Assembly (NCBI GenBank): GCA_031769625.1
Contig: JAUIMM010002323.1
Location: forward strand, 62,001-126,000
DNA from: Taudactylus pleione
Lineage: Eukaryota; Chordata; Amphibia; Anura; Myobatrachidae
DNA: 64,000 nucleotides
Direction: 5' to 3'
The position numbers were made by a program, and so were the translations under genes. The notes beneath the pieces were generated by a model. That model searched no databases. It was not told where the DNA came from and worked only from the letters and a program-made list of their open reading frames with translations. Positions within the stretch are counted from its first letter, which is position 1. Each line of letters begins with the position of its first letter. Below are positions 9,961 to 22,020 of the stretch, piece after piece.

Positions 9961-12900
9961 AAGAGAAAACAGCAAATGCACGTTTTAGGCCAAAATGCTT
10001 TGAAAGCAATGGAAACAACAAAAGCGCATACTTTGTGTTATCTCCTCTTGAGGCAAACACAGACAGCTCAAAATTTCACTGGATGTGTTGAAGACCAAAA
10101 CCCACAAATGTGATGTGAAATGGTTTTTCTCCCATGTTGCATTTAAGAGAAAACAGCAAATGCAAGTTTTAGGCCAAAATGCATTGAAAGCAATGGATAT
10201 AACAAAAGCGCATACTTTGTGATATCTCCTCTTGTAGCAAACACAGACAGCTCAAAATTTCACTGGATGTGTTGAAGACCAAGACCCACAAATGTGATGT
10301 GAAATGGTTTTTCTCCCATGTTGCGTTTAAGAGAAAACAGCAAATGCAAGTTTTAGGCCAAAATGCATTGAAAGCAATGGAAATAACAAAAGCGCATACT
10401 TTGTGATATCTCCTCTTGTAGCAAACACAGACAGCTCAAAATTTCACTGGATGTGTTGAAGACCAAGACCCACAAATGTGATGTGAAATGGTTTTTCTCC
10501 CATGTTGCGTTTAAGAGAAAACAGCAAATGCACGTTTTAGGCCAAAATGCATTGAAAGCAATGGAAACAACAAAAGCGCATACTTTGTGTTATCTCCTCT
10601 TGTAGCAAACACAGACAGCTCAAAATTTCACTGGATGTGTTGAAGACCAAGACACACAAATGTGATGTGAAATGGTTTTTCTCCCATGTTGCGTTTAAGA
10701 GAAAACAGCAAATGCACGTTTTAGGCCAAAATGCATTGAAAGCAATGAAAACACAAAAGCGCATACTTTGTGTTATCTCCTCTTGTAGCAAACACAGACA
10801 GCTCAAAATTTCACTGGATGTGTTGAAGACCAAGACCCACAAATGTGATGTGAAATGGTTTTTCTCCCATGTTGCATTTAAGAGAAAACAGCAAATGCAA
10901 GTTTTAGGCCAAAATGCATTGAAAGCAATGGAAATAACAAAAGCGCATACTTTGTGATATCTCCTCTTGTAGCAAACACAGACAGCTCAAAATTTCACTG
11001 GATGTGTTGAAGACCAAGACCCACAAATGTGATGTGAAATGGTTTTTCTCCCATGTTGCGTTTAAGAGAAAACAGCAAATGCACGTTTTAGGCCAAAATG
11101 CTTTGAAAGCAATGAAAACAACAAAAGCGCATACTTTGTGATATCTCCTCTTGTAGCAAACACAGACAGCTCAAAATTGCACTGGATGTGTTGAAGACCA
11201 AGACCCACAAATATGATGTGAAATGGTTTTTCTCCCATGTTGCTTTTAAGAGAAAACAGCAAATGCAAGTTTTAGGCCAAAATGCATTGAAAGCAATGGA
11301 AATAACAAAAGCGCATACTTTGTGATATCTCCTCTTGTAGCAAACACAGACAGCTCAAAATTTCACTGGATGTGTTGAAGACCAAGACCCACAAATGTGA
11401 TGTGAAATGGTTTTTCTCCCATGTTGCGTTTAAGAGAAAACAGCAAATGCACGTTTTAGGCCAAAATGCATTGAAAGCAATGAAAACACAAAAGCGCATA
11501 CTTTGTGTTATCTCCTCTTGTAGCAAACACAGACAGCTCAAAATTTCACTGGATGTGTTGAAGACCAAGACCCACAAATGTGATGTGAAATGGTTTTTCT
11601 CCCATGTTGCGTTTAAGAGAAATCAGCAAATGCAAGTTTTAGGCCAAAATGCATTGAAAGCAATGGAAATAACAAAAGCGCATACTTTGTGATATCTCCT
11701 CTTGTAGCAAACACAGACAGCTCAAAATTTCACTGGATGTGTTGAAGACCAAGACCCACAAATATGATGTGAAATGGTTTTTCTCCCATGTTGCGTTTAA
11801 GAGAAAACAGCAAATGCACATTTTAGGCCAAAATGCATTGAAAGCAATGAAAACACAAAAGCGCATACTTTGTGTTATCTCCTCTTGTAGCAAACACAGA
11901 CAGCTCAAAATTTCACTGGATGTGTTGAAGACCAAGACCCACAAATGTGATGTGAAATGGTTTTTCTCCCATGTTGCGTTTAAGAGAAAACAGCAAATGC
12001 AAGTTTTTAGGCCAAAATGCATTGAAAGCAATGGAAATAACAAAAGCGCATACTTTGTGATATCTCCTCTTGTAGCAAACACAGACAGCTCAAAATTTCA
12101 CTGGATGTGTTGAAGACCAAGACACACAAATGTGATGTGAAATGGTTTTTCTCCCATGTTGCGTTTAAGAGAAAACAGCAAATGCACGTTTTAGGCCAAA
12201 ATGCATTGAAAGCAATGAAAACTCAAAAGCGCATACTTTGTGTTATCTCCTCTTGTAGCAAACACAGACAGCTCAAAATTTCACTGGATGTGTTGAAGAC
12301 CAAGACCCACAAATGTGATGTGAAATGGTTTTTCTCCCATGTTGCGTTTAAGAGAAAACAGCAAATGCAAGTTTTAGGCCAAAATGCATTGAAAGCAATG
12401 GAAATAACAAAAGCGCATACTTTGTGATATCTCCTCTTGTAGCAAACACAGACAGCTCAAAATTGCACTGGATGTGTTGAAGACCAAGACCCACAAATAT
12501 GATGTGAAATGGTTTTTCTCCCATGTTGCTTTTAAGAGAAAACAGCAAATGCAAGTTTTAGGCCAAAATGCATTGAAAGCAATGGAAATAACAAAAGCGC
12601 ATACTTTGTGATATCTCCTCTTGTAGCAAACACAGACAGCTCAAAATTTCACTGGATGTGTTGAAGACCAAGACCCACAAATGTGATGTGAAATGGTTTT
12701 TCTCCCATGTTGCGTTTAAGAGAAAACAGCAAATGCACGTTTTAGGCCAAAATGCATTGAAAGCAATGAAAACACAAAAGCGCATACTTTGTGTTATCTC
12801 CTCTTGTAGCAAACACAGACAGCTCAAAATTTCACTGGATGTGTTGAAGACCAAGACCACAAATGTGATGTGAAATGGTTTTTCTCCCATGTTGCGTTTA

Positions 12901-15470
12901 AGAGAAAACAGCAAATGCACGTTTTAGGCCAAAATGCATTGAAAGCAATGGAAATAACAAAAGCGCATACTTTGTGATATCTCCTCTTGTAGCAAACATA
13001 GACAGCTCAAAATTTCACTGGATGTGTTGAAGACCAAGACCCACAAATATGATGTGAAATGGTTTTTCTCCCATGTTGCGTTTAAGAGAAAACAGCAAAT
13101 GCACGTTTTAGGGCCCAAAATGCTTTGAAAGCAATGAAAACAACAAAAGTGCATACTTTGTGATATCTCCTCTTGTAGCAAACACAGACAGCTCAAAATT
13201 TCACTGGATGTGTTGAAGACCAAGACCCACAAATGTGATGTGAAATGGTTTTTCTCCCATGTTGCGTTTAAGAGAAAACAGCAAATGCAAGTTTTAGGCC
13301 AAAATGCATTGAAAGCAATGGAAATAACAAAAGCGCATACTTTGTGATATCTCCTCTTGTAGCAAACACAGACAGCTCAAAATTTCACTGGATGTGTTGA
13401 AGACCAAGACCCACAAATGTGATGTGAAATGGTTTTTCTCCCATGTTGCGTTTAAGAGAAAACAGCAAATGCACGTTTTAGGCCAAAATGCATTGAAAGC
13501 AATGGAAACAACAAAAGCGCATACTTTGTGTTATCTCCTCTTGTAGCAAACACAGACAGCTCAAAATTTCACTGGATGTGTTGAAGACCAAAACCCACAA
13601 ATGTGATGTGAAATGGTTTTTCTCCCATGTTGCATTTAAGAGAAAACAGCAAATGCACGTTTTAGGCCAAAATGCATTGAAAGCAATGGAAATAACAAAA
13701 GCGCATACTTTGTGATATCTCCTCTTGTAGCAAACACAGACAGCTCAAAATTGCACTGGATGTGTTGAAGACCAAGACCCACAAATGTGATGTGAAATGG
13801 TTTTTCTCCCATGTTGCGTTTAAGAGAAAACAGCAAATGCACGTTTTAGGCCAAAATGCTTTGAAAGCAATGGAAACAACAAAAGCGCATACTTTGTGTT
13901 ATCTCCTCTTGAGGCAAACACAGACAGCTCAAAATTTCACTGGATGTGTTGAAGACCAAAACCCACAAATGTGATGTGAAATGGTTTTTTCTCCCATGTT
14001 GCATTTAAGAGAAAACAGCAAATGCAAGTTTTAGGCCAAAATGCATTGAAAGCAATGGAAATAACAAAAGCGCATACTTTGTGATATCTCCTCTTGTAGC
14101 AAACACAGACAGCTCAAAATTGCACTGGATGTGTTGAAGACCAAGACCCACAAATATGATGTGAAATGGTTTTTCTCCCATGTTGCTTTTAAGAGAAAAC
14201 AGCAAATGCAAGTTTTAGGCCAAAATGCATTGAAAGCAATGGAAATAACAAAAGCGCATACTTTGTGATATCTCCTCTTGTAGCAAACACAGACAGCTCA
14301 AAATTGCACTGGATGTGTTGAAGACCAAGACCCACAAATATGATGTGAAATGGTTTTTCTCCCATGTTGCTTTTAAGAGAAAACAGCAAATGCAAGTTTT
14401 AGGCCAAAATGCATTGAAAGCAATGGAAATAACAAAAGCGCATACTTTGTGATATCTCCTCTTGTAGCAAACACAGGACAGCTCAAAATTTCACTGGATG
14501 TGTTGAAGACCAAGACCCACAAATGTGATGTGAAATGGTTTTTCTCCCATGTTGCGTTTAAGAGAAAACAGCAAATGCACGTTTTAGGCCAAAATGCATT
14601 GAAAGCAATGAAAACACAAAAGCGCATACTTTGTGTTATCTCCTCTTGTAGCAAACACAGACAGCTCAAAATTTCACTGGATGTGTTGAAGACCAAGACC
14701 CACAAATGTGATGTGAAATGGTTTTTCTCCCATGTTGCGTTTAAGAGAAAACAGCAAATGCACGTTTTAGGCCAAAATGCATTGAAAGCAATGGAAATAA
14801 CAAAAGCGCATACTTTGTGATATCTCCTCTTGTAGCAAACACAGACAGCTCAAAATTTCACTGGATGTGTTGAAGACCAAGACCCACAAATATGATGTGA
14901 AATGGTTTTTCTCCCATGTTGCGTTTAAGAGAAAACAGCAAATGCACGTTTTAGGCCAAAATGCATTGAAAGCAATGAAAACACAGAAGCGCATACTTTG
15001 TGTTATCTCCTCTTGTAGCAAAACACAGACAGCTCAAAATTTCACTGGATGTGTTGAAGACCAAGACCCACAAATGTGATGTGAAATGGTTTTTCTCCCA
15101 TGTTGCGTTTAAGAGAAAACAGCAAATGCACGTTTTAGGCCAAAATGCTTTGAAAGCAATGGAAACAACAAAAGCGCATACTTTGTGTTATCTCCTCTTG
15201 AGGCAAACACAGACAGCTCAAAATTTCACTGGATGTGTTGAAGACCAAAACCCACAAATGTGATGTGAAATGGTTTTTCTCCCATGTTGCATTTAAGAGA
15301 AAACAGCAAATGCAAGTTTTAGGCCAAAATGCATTGAAAGCAATGGAAATAACAAAAGTCCATACTTTGTGATATCTCCTCTTGTAGCAAACACAGACAG
15401 CTCAAAATTGCACTGGATGTGTTGAAGACCAAGACCCACAAATATGATGTGAAAAGGTTTTTCTCCCCAT
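6240..15470. other. Zone of clustered one-base indels
   Basis: About 14 small indels not seen in sister monomers fall in this 9.2-kb zone, nearly all in short homopolymers: loss of A near 6,251 and 6,294; six Ts instead of five near 6,268, 7,553 and 13,984; loss of C near 7,290 and 12,857; loss of A near 7,621 and 8,970; an extra T near 12,004; extra G and C near 13,111-13,116; an extra G near 14,476; an extra A near 15,021; an extra C near 15,465. The matching copies at 15.85-22.0 kb lack them. Elsewhere such indels are rare. Either local sequencing or polishing error or real recent mutation would explain this; I favour error. Confidence 0.7.
7756..13740. repeat. Six-kb segmental duplicate, copy 1
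   Basis: This stretch matches 15,846-22,020. The offset steps from 8,090 to 8,091, then 8,275, 8,274 and 8,273. The step of 184 is one whole monomer present only in copy 2 (about 18.75-18.93 kb). The other steps match one-base or two-base indels in copy 1 near 8,970, 12,004, 12,857 and 13,111. Shared private markers include gttaaatgg (9,38x and 17,47x), ggatataac (10,19x and 18,28x), agaaatcagc (11,62x and 19,89x) and aacatagac (12,99x and 21,27x). The match ends at about 13,775, where copy 1 has aaatgtg/gctttg and copy 2 has aaatatg/ttgctttt. Confidence 0.82.
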
Positions 15471-15845
15471 GTTGCGTTTAAGAGAAAACAGCAAATGCAC
15501 ATTTTAGGCCAAAATGCATTGAAAGCAATGAAAACAACAAAAGCGCATACTTTGTGATATCTCCTCTTGTAGCAAACACAGACAGCTCAAAATTTCACTG
15601 GATGTGTTGAAGACCAAGACCCACAAATGTGATGTGAAATGGTTTTTCTCCCATGTTGCGTTTAAGAGAAAACAGCAAATGCACGTTTTAGGCCAAAATG
15701 CTTTGAAAGCAATGGAAACAACAAAAGCGCATACTTTGTGTTATCTCCTCTTGAGGCAAACACAGACAGCTCAAAATTTCACTGGATGTGTTGAAGACCA
15801 AAACCCACAAATGTGATGTGAAATGGTTTTTCTCCCATGTTGCAT
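13741..15845. repeat. Junction region between the two 6-kb duplicates
   Basis: About 11 monomers lie between the two long duplicates. The part 14,005-15,280 repeats the order found at 15,846-17,120 at offset 1,840-1,841: two aaattgcac monomers, a 183-bp monomer, an aaatatg 183-bp monomer with acacagaag, then a gagg monomer. It is followed by an aagtcc/aaaagg pair (15,293-15,502) and another gagg monomer, an order also seen at 1.3-1.84 kb and 5.0-5.5 kb. Three one-base insertions (near 14,476, 15,021 and 15,465) sit here. Confidence 0.75.
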
Positions 15846-18800
15846 TTAAGAGAAAACAGCAAATGCAAGTTTTAGGCCAAAATGCATTGAAAGCAATGGA
15901 AATAACAAAAGCGCATACTTTGTGATATCTCCTCTTGTAGCAAACACAGACAGCTCAAAATTGCACTGGATGTGTTGAAGACCAAGACCCACAAATATGA
16001 TGTGAAATGGTTTTTCTCCCATGTTGCTTTTAAGAGAAAACAGCAAATGCAAGTTTTAGGCCAAAATGCATTGAAAGCAATGGAAATAACAAAAGCGCAT
16101 ACTTTGTGATATCTCCTCTTGTAGCAAACACAGACAGCTCAAAATTGCACTGGATGTGTTGAAGACCAAGACCCACAAATATGATGTGAAATGGTTTTTC
16201 TCCCATGTTGCTTTTAAGAGAAAACAGCAAATGCAAGTTTTAGGCCAAAATGCATTGAAAGCAATGGAAATAACAAAAGCGCATACTTTGTGATATCTCC
16301 TCTTGTAGCAAACACAGACAGCTCAAAATTTCACTGGATGTGTTGAAGACCAAGACCCACAAATGTGATGTGAAATGGTTTTTCTCCCATGTTGCGTTTA
16401 AGAGAAAACAGCAAATGCACGTTTTAGGCCAAAATGCATTGAAAGCAATGAAAACACAAAAGCGCATACTTTGTGTTATCTCCTCTTGTAGCAAACACAG
16501 ACAGCTCAAAATTTCACTGGATGTGTTGAAGACCAAGACCCACAAATGTGATGTGAAATGGTTTTTCTCCCATGTTGCGTTTAAGAGAAAACAGCAAATG
16601 CACGTTTTAGGCCAAAATGCATTGAAAGCAATGGAAATAACAAAAGCGCATACTTTGTGATATCTCCTCTTGTAGCAAACACAGACAGCTCAAAATTTCA
16701 CTGGATGTGTTGAAGACCAAGACCCACAAATATGATGTGAAATGGTTTTTCTCCCATGTTGCGTTTAAGAGAAAACAGCAAATGCACGTTTTAGGCCAAA
16801 ATGCATTGAAAGCAATGAAAACACAGAAGCGCATACTTTGTGTTATCTCCTCTTGTAGCAAACACAGACAGCTCAAAATTTCACTGGATGTGTTGAAGAC
16901 CAAGACCCACAAATGTGATGTGAAATGGTTTTTCTCCCATGTTGCGTTTAAGAGAAAACAGCAAATGCATGTTTTAGGCCAAAATGCTTTGAAAGCAATG
17001 GAAACAACAAAAGCGCATACTTTGTGTTATCTCCTCTTGAGGCAAACACAGACAGCTCAAAATTTCACTGGATGTGTTGAAGACCAAAACCCACAAATGT
17101 GATGTGAAATGGTTTTTCTCCCATGTTGCATTTAAGAGAAAACAGCAAATGCAAGTTTTAGGCCAAAATGCATTGAAAGCAATGGAAATAACAAAAGCGC
17201 ATACTTTGTGATATCTCCTCTTGTAGCAAACACAGACAGCTCAAAATTGCACTGGATGTGTTGAAGACCAAGACCCACAAATATGATGTGAAATGGTTTT
17301 TCTCCCATGTTGCTTTTAAGAGAAAACAGCAAATGCAAGTTTTAGGCCAAAATGCATTGAAAGCAATGGAAATAACAAAAGCGCATACTTTGTGATATCT
17401 CCTCTTGTAGCAAACACAGACAGCTCAAAATTTCACTGGATGTGTTGAAGACCAAGACCCACAAATGTGATGTTAAATGGTTTTTCTCCCATGTTGCGTT
17501 TAAGAGAAAACAGCAAATGCACGTTTTAGGCCAAAATGCATTGAAAGCAATGAAAACACAAAAGCGCATACTTTGTGTTATCTCCTCTTGTAGCAAACAC
17601 AGACAGCTCAAAATTTCACTGGATGTGTTGAAGACCAAGACCCACAAATGTGATGTGAAATGGTTTTTCTCCCATGTTGCGTTTAAGAGAAAACAGCAAA
17701 TGCACGTTTTAGGCCAAAATGCATTGAAAGCAATGGAAATAACAAAAGCGCATACTTTGTGATATCTCCTCTTGTAGCAAACACAGACAGCTCAAAATTT
17801 CACTGGATGTGTTGAAGACCAAGACCCACAAATATGATGTGAAATGGTTTTTCTCCCATGTTGCGTTTAAGAGAAAACAGCAAATGCACGTTTTAGGCCA
17901 AAATGCATTGAAAGCAATGAAAACACAAAAGCGCATACTTTGTGTTATCTCCTCTTGTAGCAAACACAGACAGCTCAAAATTTCACTGGATGTGTTGAAG
18001 ACCAAGACCCACAAATGTGATGTGAAATGGTTTTTCTCCCATGTTGCGTTTAAGAGAAAACAGCAAATGCACGTTTTAGGCCAAAATGCTTTGAAAGCAA
18101 TGGAAACAACAAAAGCGCATACTTTGTGTTATCTCCTCTTGAGGCAAACACAGACAGCTCAAAATTTCACTGGATGTGTTGAAGACCAAAACCCACAAAT
18201 GTGATGTGAAATGGTTTTTCTCCCATGTTGCATTTAAGAGAAAACAGCAAATGCAAGTTTTAGGCCAAAATGCATTGAAAGCAATGGATATAACAAAAGC
18301 GCATACTTTGTGATATCTCCTCTTGTAGCAAACACAGACAGCTCAAAATTTCACTGGATGTGTTGAAGACCAAGACCCACAAATGTGATGTGAAATGGTT
18401 TTTCTCCCATGTTGCGTTTAAGAGAAAACAGCAAATGCAAGTTTTAGGCCAAAATGCATTGAAAGCAATGGAAATAACAAAAGCGCATACTTTGTGATAT
18501 CTCCTCTTGTAGCAAACACAGACAGCTCAAAATTTCACTGGATGTGTTGAAGACCAAGACCCACAAATGTGATGTGAAATGGTTTTTCTCCCATGTTGCG
18601 TTTAAGAGAAAACAGCAAATGCACGTTTTAGGCCAAAATGCATTGAAAGCAATGGAAACAACAAAAGCGCATACTTTGTGTTATCTCCTCTTGTAGCAAA
18701 CACAGACAGCTCAAAATTTCACTGGATGTGTTGAAGACCAAAACCTACAAATGTGATGTGAAATGGTTTTTCTCCCATGTTGCATTTAAGAGAAAACAGC

Positions 18801-21800
18801 AAATGCACGTTTTAGGCCAAAATGCATTGAAAGCAATGGAAATAACAAAAGCGCATACTTTGTGATATCTCCTCTTGTAGCAAACACAGACAGCTCAAAA
18901 TTTCACTGGATGTGTTGAAGACCAAGACACACAAATGTGATGTGAAATGGTTTTTCTCCCATGTTGCGTTTAAGAGAAAACAGCAAATGCACGTTTTAGG
19001 CCAAAATGCATTGAAAGCAATGAAAACACAAAAGCGCATACTTTGTGTTATCTCCTCTTGTAGCAAACACAGACAGCTCAAAATTTCACTGGATGTGTTG
19101 AAGACCAAGACCCACAAATGTGATGTGAAATGGTTTTTCTCCCATGTTGCATTTAAGAGAAAACAGCAAATGCAAGTTTTAGGCCAAAATGCATTGAAAG
19201 CAATGGAAATAACAAAAGCGCATACTTTGTGATATCTCCTCTTGTAGCAAACACAGACAGCTCAAAATTTCACTGGATGTGTTGAAGACCAAGACCCACA
19301 AATGTGATGTGAAATGGTTTTTCTCCCATGTTGCGTTTAAGAGAAAACAGCAAATGCACGTTTTAGGCCAAAATGCTTTGAAAGCAATGAAAACAACAAA
19401 AGCGCATACTTTGTGATATCTCCTCTTGTAGCAAACACAGACAGCTCAAAATTGCACTGGATGTGTTGAAGACCAAGACCCACAAATATGATGTGAAATG
19501 GTTTTTCTCCCATGTTGCTTTTAAGAGAAAACAGCAAATGCAAGTTTTAGGCCAAAATGCATTGAAAGTAATGGAAATAACAAAAGCGCATACTTTGTGA
19601 TATCTCCTCTTGTAGCAAACACAGACAGCTCAAAATTTCACTGGATGTGTTGAAGACCAAGACCCACAAATGTGATGTGAAATGGTTTTTCTCCCATGTT
19701 GCGTTTAAGAGAAAACAGCAAATGCACGTTTTAGGCCAAAATGCATTGAAAGCAATGAAAACACAAAAGCGCATACTTTGTGTTATCTCCTCTTGTAGCA
19801 AACACAGACAGCTCAAAATTTCACTGGATGTGTTGAAGACCAAGACCCACAAATGTGATGTGAAATGGTTTTTCTCCCATGTTGCGTTTAAGAGAAATCA
19901 GCAAATGCAAGTTTTAGGCCAAAATGCATTGAAAGCAATGGAAATAACAAAAGCGCATACTTTGTGATATCTCCTCTTGTAGCAAACACAGACAGCTCAA
20001 AATTTCACTGGATGTGTTGAAGACCAAGACCCACAAATATGATGTGAAATGGTTTTTCTCCCATGTTGCGTTTAAGAGAAAACAGCAAATGCACATTTTA
20101 GGCCAAAATGCATTGAAAGCAATGAAAACACAAAAGCGCATACTTTGTGTTATCTCCTCTTGTAGCAAACACAGACAGCTCAAAATTGCACTGGATGTGT
20201 TGAAGACCAAGACCCACAAATGTGATGTGAAATGGTTTTTCTCCCATGTTGCGTTTAAGAGAAAACAGCAAATGCAAGTTTTAGGCCAAAATGCATTGAA
20301 AGCAATGGAAATAACAAAAGCGCATACTTTGTGATATCTCCTCTTGTAGCAAACACAGACAGCTCAAAATTTCACTGGATGTGTTGAAGACCAAGACACA
20401 CAAATGTGATGTGAAATGGTTTTTCTCCCATGTTGCGTTTAAGAGAAAACAGCAAATGCACGTTTTAGGCCAAAATGCATTGAAAGCAATGAAAACTCAA
20501 AAGCGCATACTTTGTGTTATCTCCTCTTGTAGCAAACACAGACAGCTCAAAATTTCACTGGATGTGTTGAAGACCAAGACCCACAAATGTGATGTGAAAT
20601 GGTTTTTCTCCCATGTTGCGTTTAAGAGAAAACAGCAAATGCAAGTTTTAGGCCAAAATGCATTGAAAGCAATGGAAATAACAAAAGCGCATACTTTGTG
20701 ATATCTCCTCTTGTAGCAAACACAGACAGCTCAAAATTGCACTGGATGTGTTGAAGACCAAGACCCACAAATATGATGTGAAATGGTTTTTCTCCCATGT
20801 TGCTTTTAAGAGAAAACAGCAAATGCAAGTTTTAGGCCAAAATGCATTGAAAGCAATGGAAATAACAAAAGCGCATACTTTGTGATATCTCCTCTTGTAG
20901 CAAACACAGACAGCTCAAAATTTCACTGGATGTGTTGAAGACCAAGACCCACAAATGTGATGTGAAATGGTTTTTCTCCCATGTTGCGTTTAAGAGAAAA
21001 CAGCAAATGCACGTTTTAGGCCAAAATGCATTGAAAGCAATGAAAACACAAAAGCGCATACTTTGTGTTATCTCCTCTTGTAGCAAACACAGACAGCTCA
21101 AAATTTCACTGGATGTGTTGAAGACCAAGACCCACAAATGTGATGTGAAATGGTTTTTCTCCCATGTTGCGTTTAAGAGAAAACAGCAAATGCACGTTTT
21201 AGGCCAAAATGCATTGAAAGCAATGGAAATAACAAAAGCGCATACTTTGTGATATCTCCTCTTGTAGCAAACATAGACAGCTCAAAATTTCACTGGATGT
21301 GTTGAAGACCAAGACCCACAAATATGATGTGAAATGGTTTTTCTCCCATGTTGCGTTTAAGAGAAAACAGCAAATGCACGTTTTAGGCCAAAATGCTTTG
21401 AAAGCAATGAAAACAACAAAAGTGCATACTTTGTGATATCTCCTCTTGTAGCAAACACAGACAGCTCAAAATTTCACTGGATGTGTTGAAGACCAAGACC
21501 CACAAATGTGATGTGAAATGGTTTTTCTCCCATGTTGCGTTTAAGAGAAAACAGCAAATGCAAGTTTTAGGCCAAAATGCATTGAAAGCAATGGAAATAA
21601 CAAAAGCGCATACTTTGTGATATCTCCTCTTGTAGCAAACACAGACAGCTCAAAATTTCACTGGATGTGTTGAAGACCAAGACCCACAAATGTGATGTGA
21701 AATGGTTTTTCTCCCATGTTGCGTTTAAGAGAAAACAGCAAATGCACGTTTTAGGCCAAAATGCATTGAAAGCAATGGAAACAACAAAAGCGCATACTTT

Positions 21801-22020
21801 GTGTTATCTCCTCTTGTAGCAAACACAGACAGCTCAAAATTTCACTGGATGTGTTGAAGACCAAAACCCACAAATGTGATGTGAAATGGTTTTTCTCCCA
21901 TGTTGCATTTAAGAGAAAACAGCAAATGCACGTTTTAGGCCAAAATGCATTGAAAGCAATGGAAATAACAAAAGCGCATACTTTGTGATATCTCCTCTTG
22001 TAGCAAACACAGACAGCTCA
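15846..22020. repeat. Six-kb segmental duplicate, copy 2
   Basis: This is the partner of 7,756-13,740 and looks cleaner, with none of the one-base indels of copy 1. It contains one extra monomer at about 18,745-18,930, recognisable by accaaaacctac at its start and ttgcattt. It also matches later sequence: 17,342-18,290 corresponds to 22,119-23,067 at offset 4,777, and 18,812-19,850 corresponds to 24,141-25,180 at offset 5,329. The difference of 552 bp is exactly three monomers. Confidence 0.82.
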
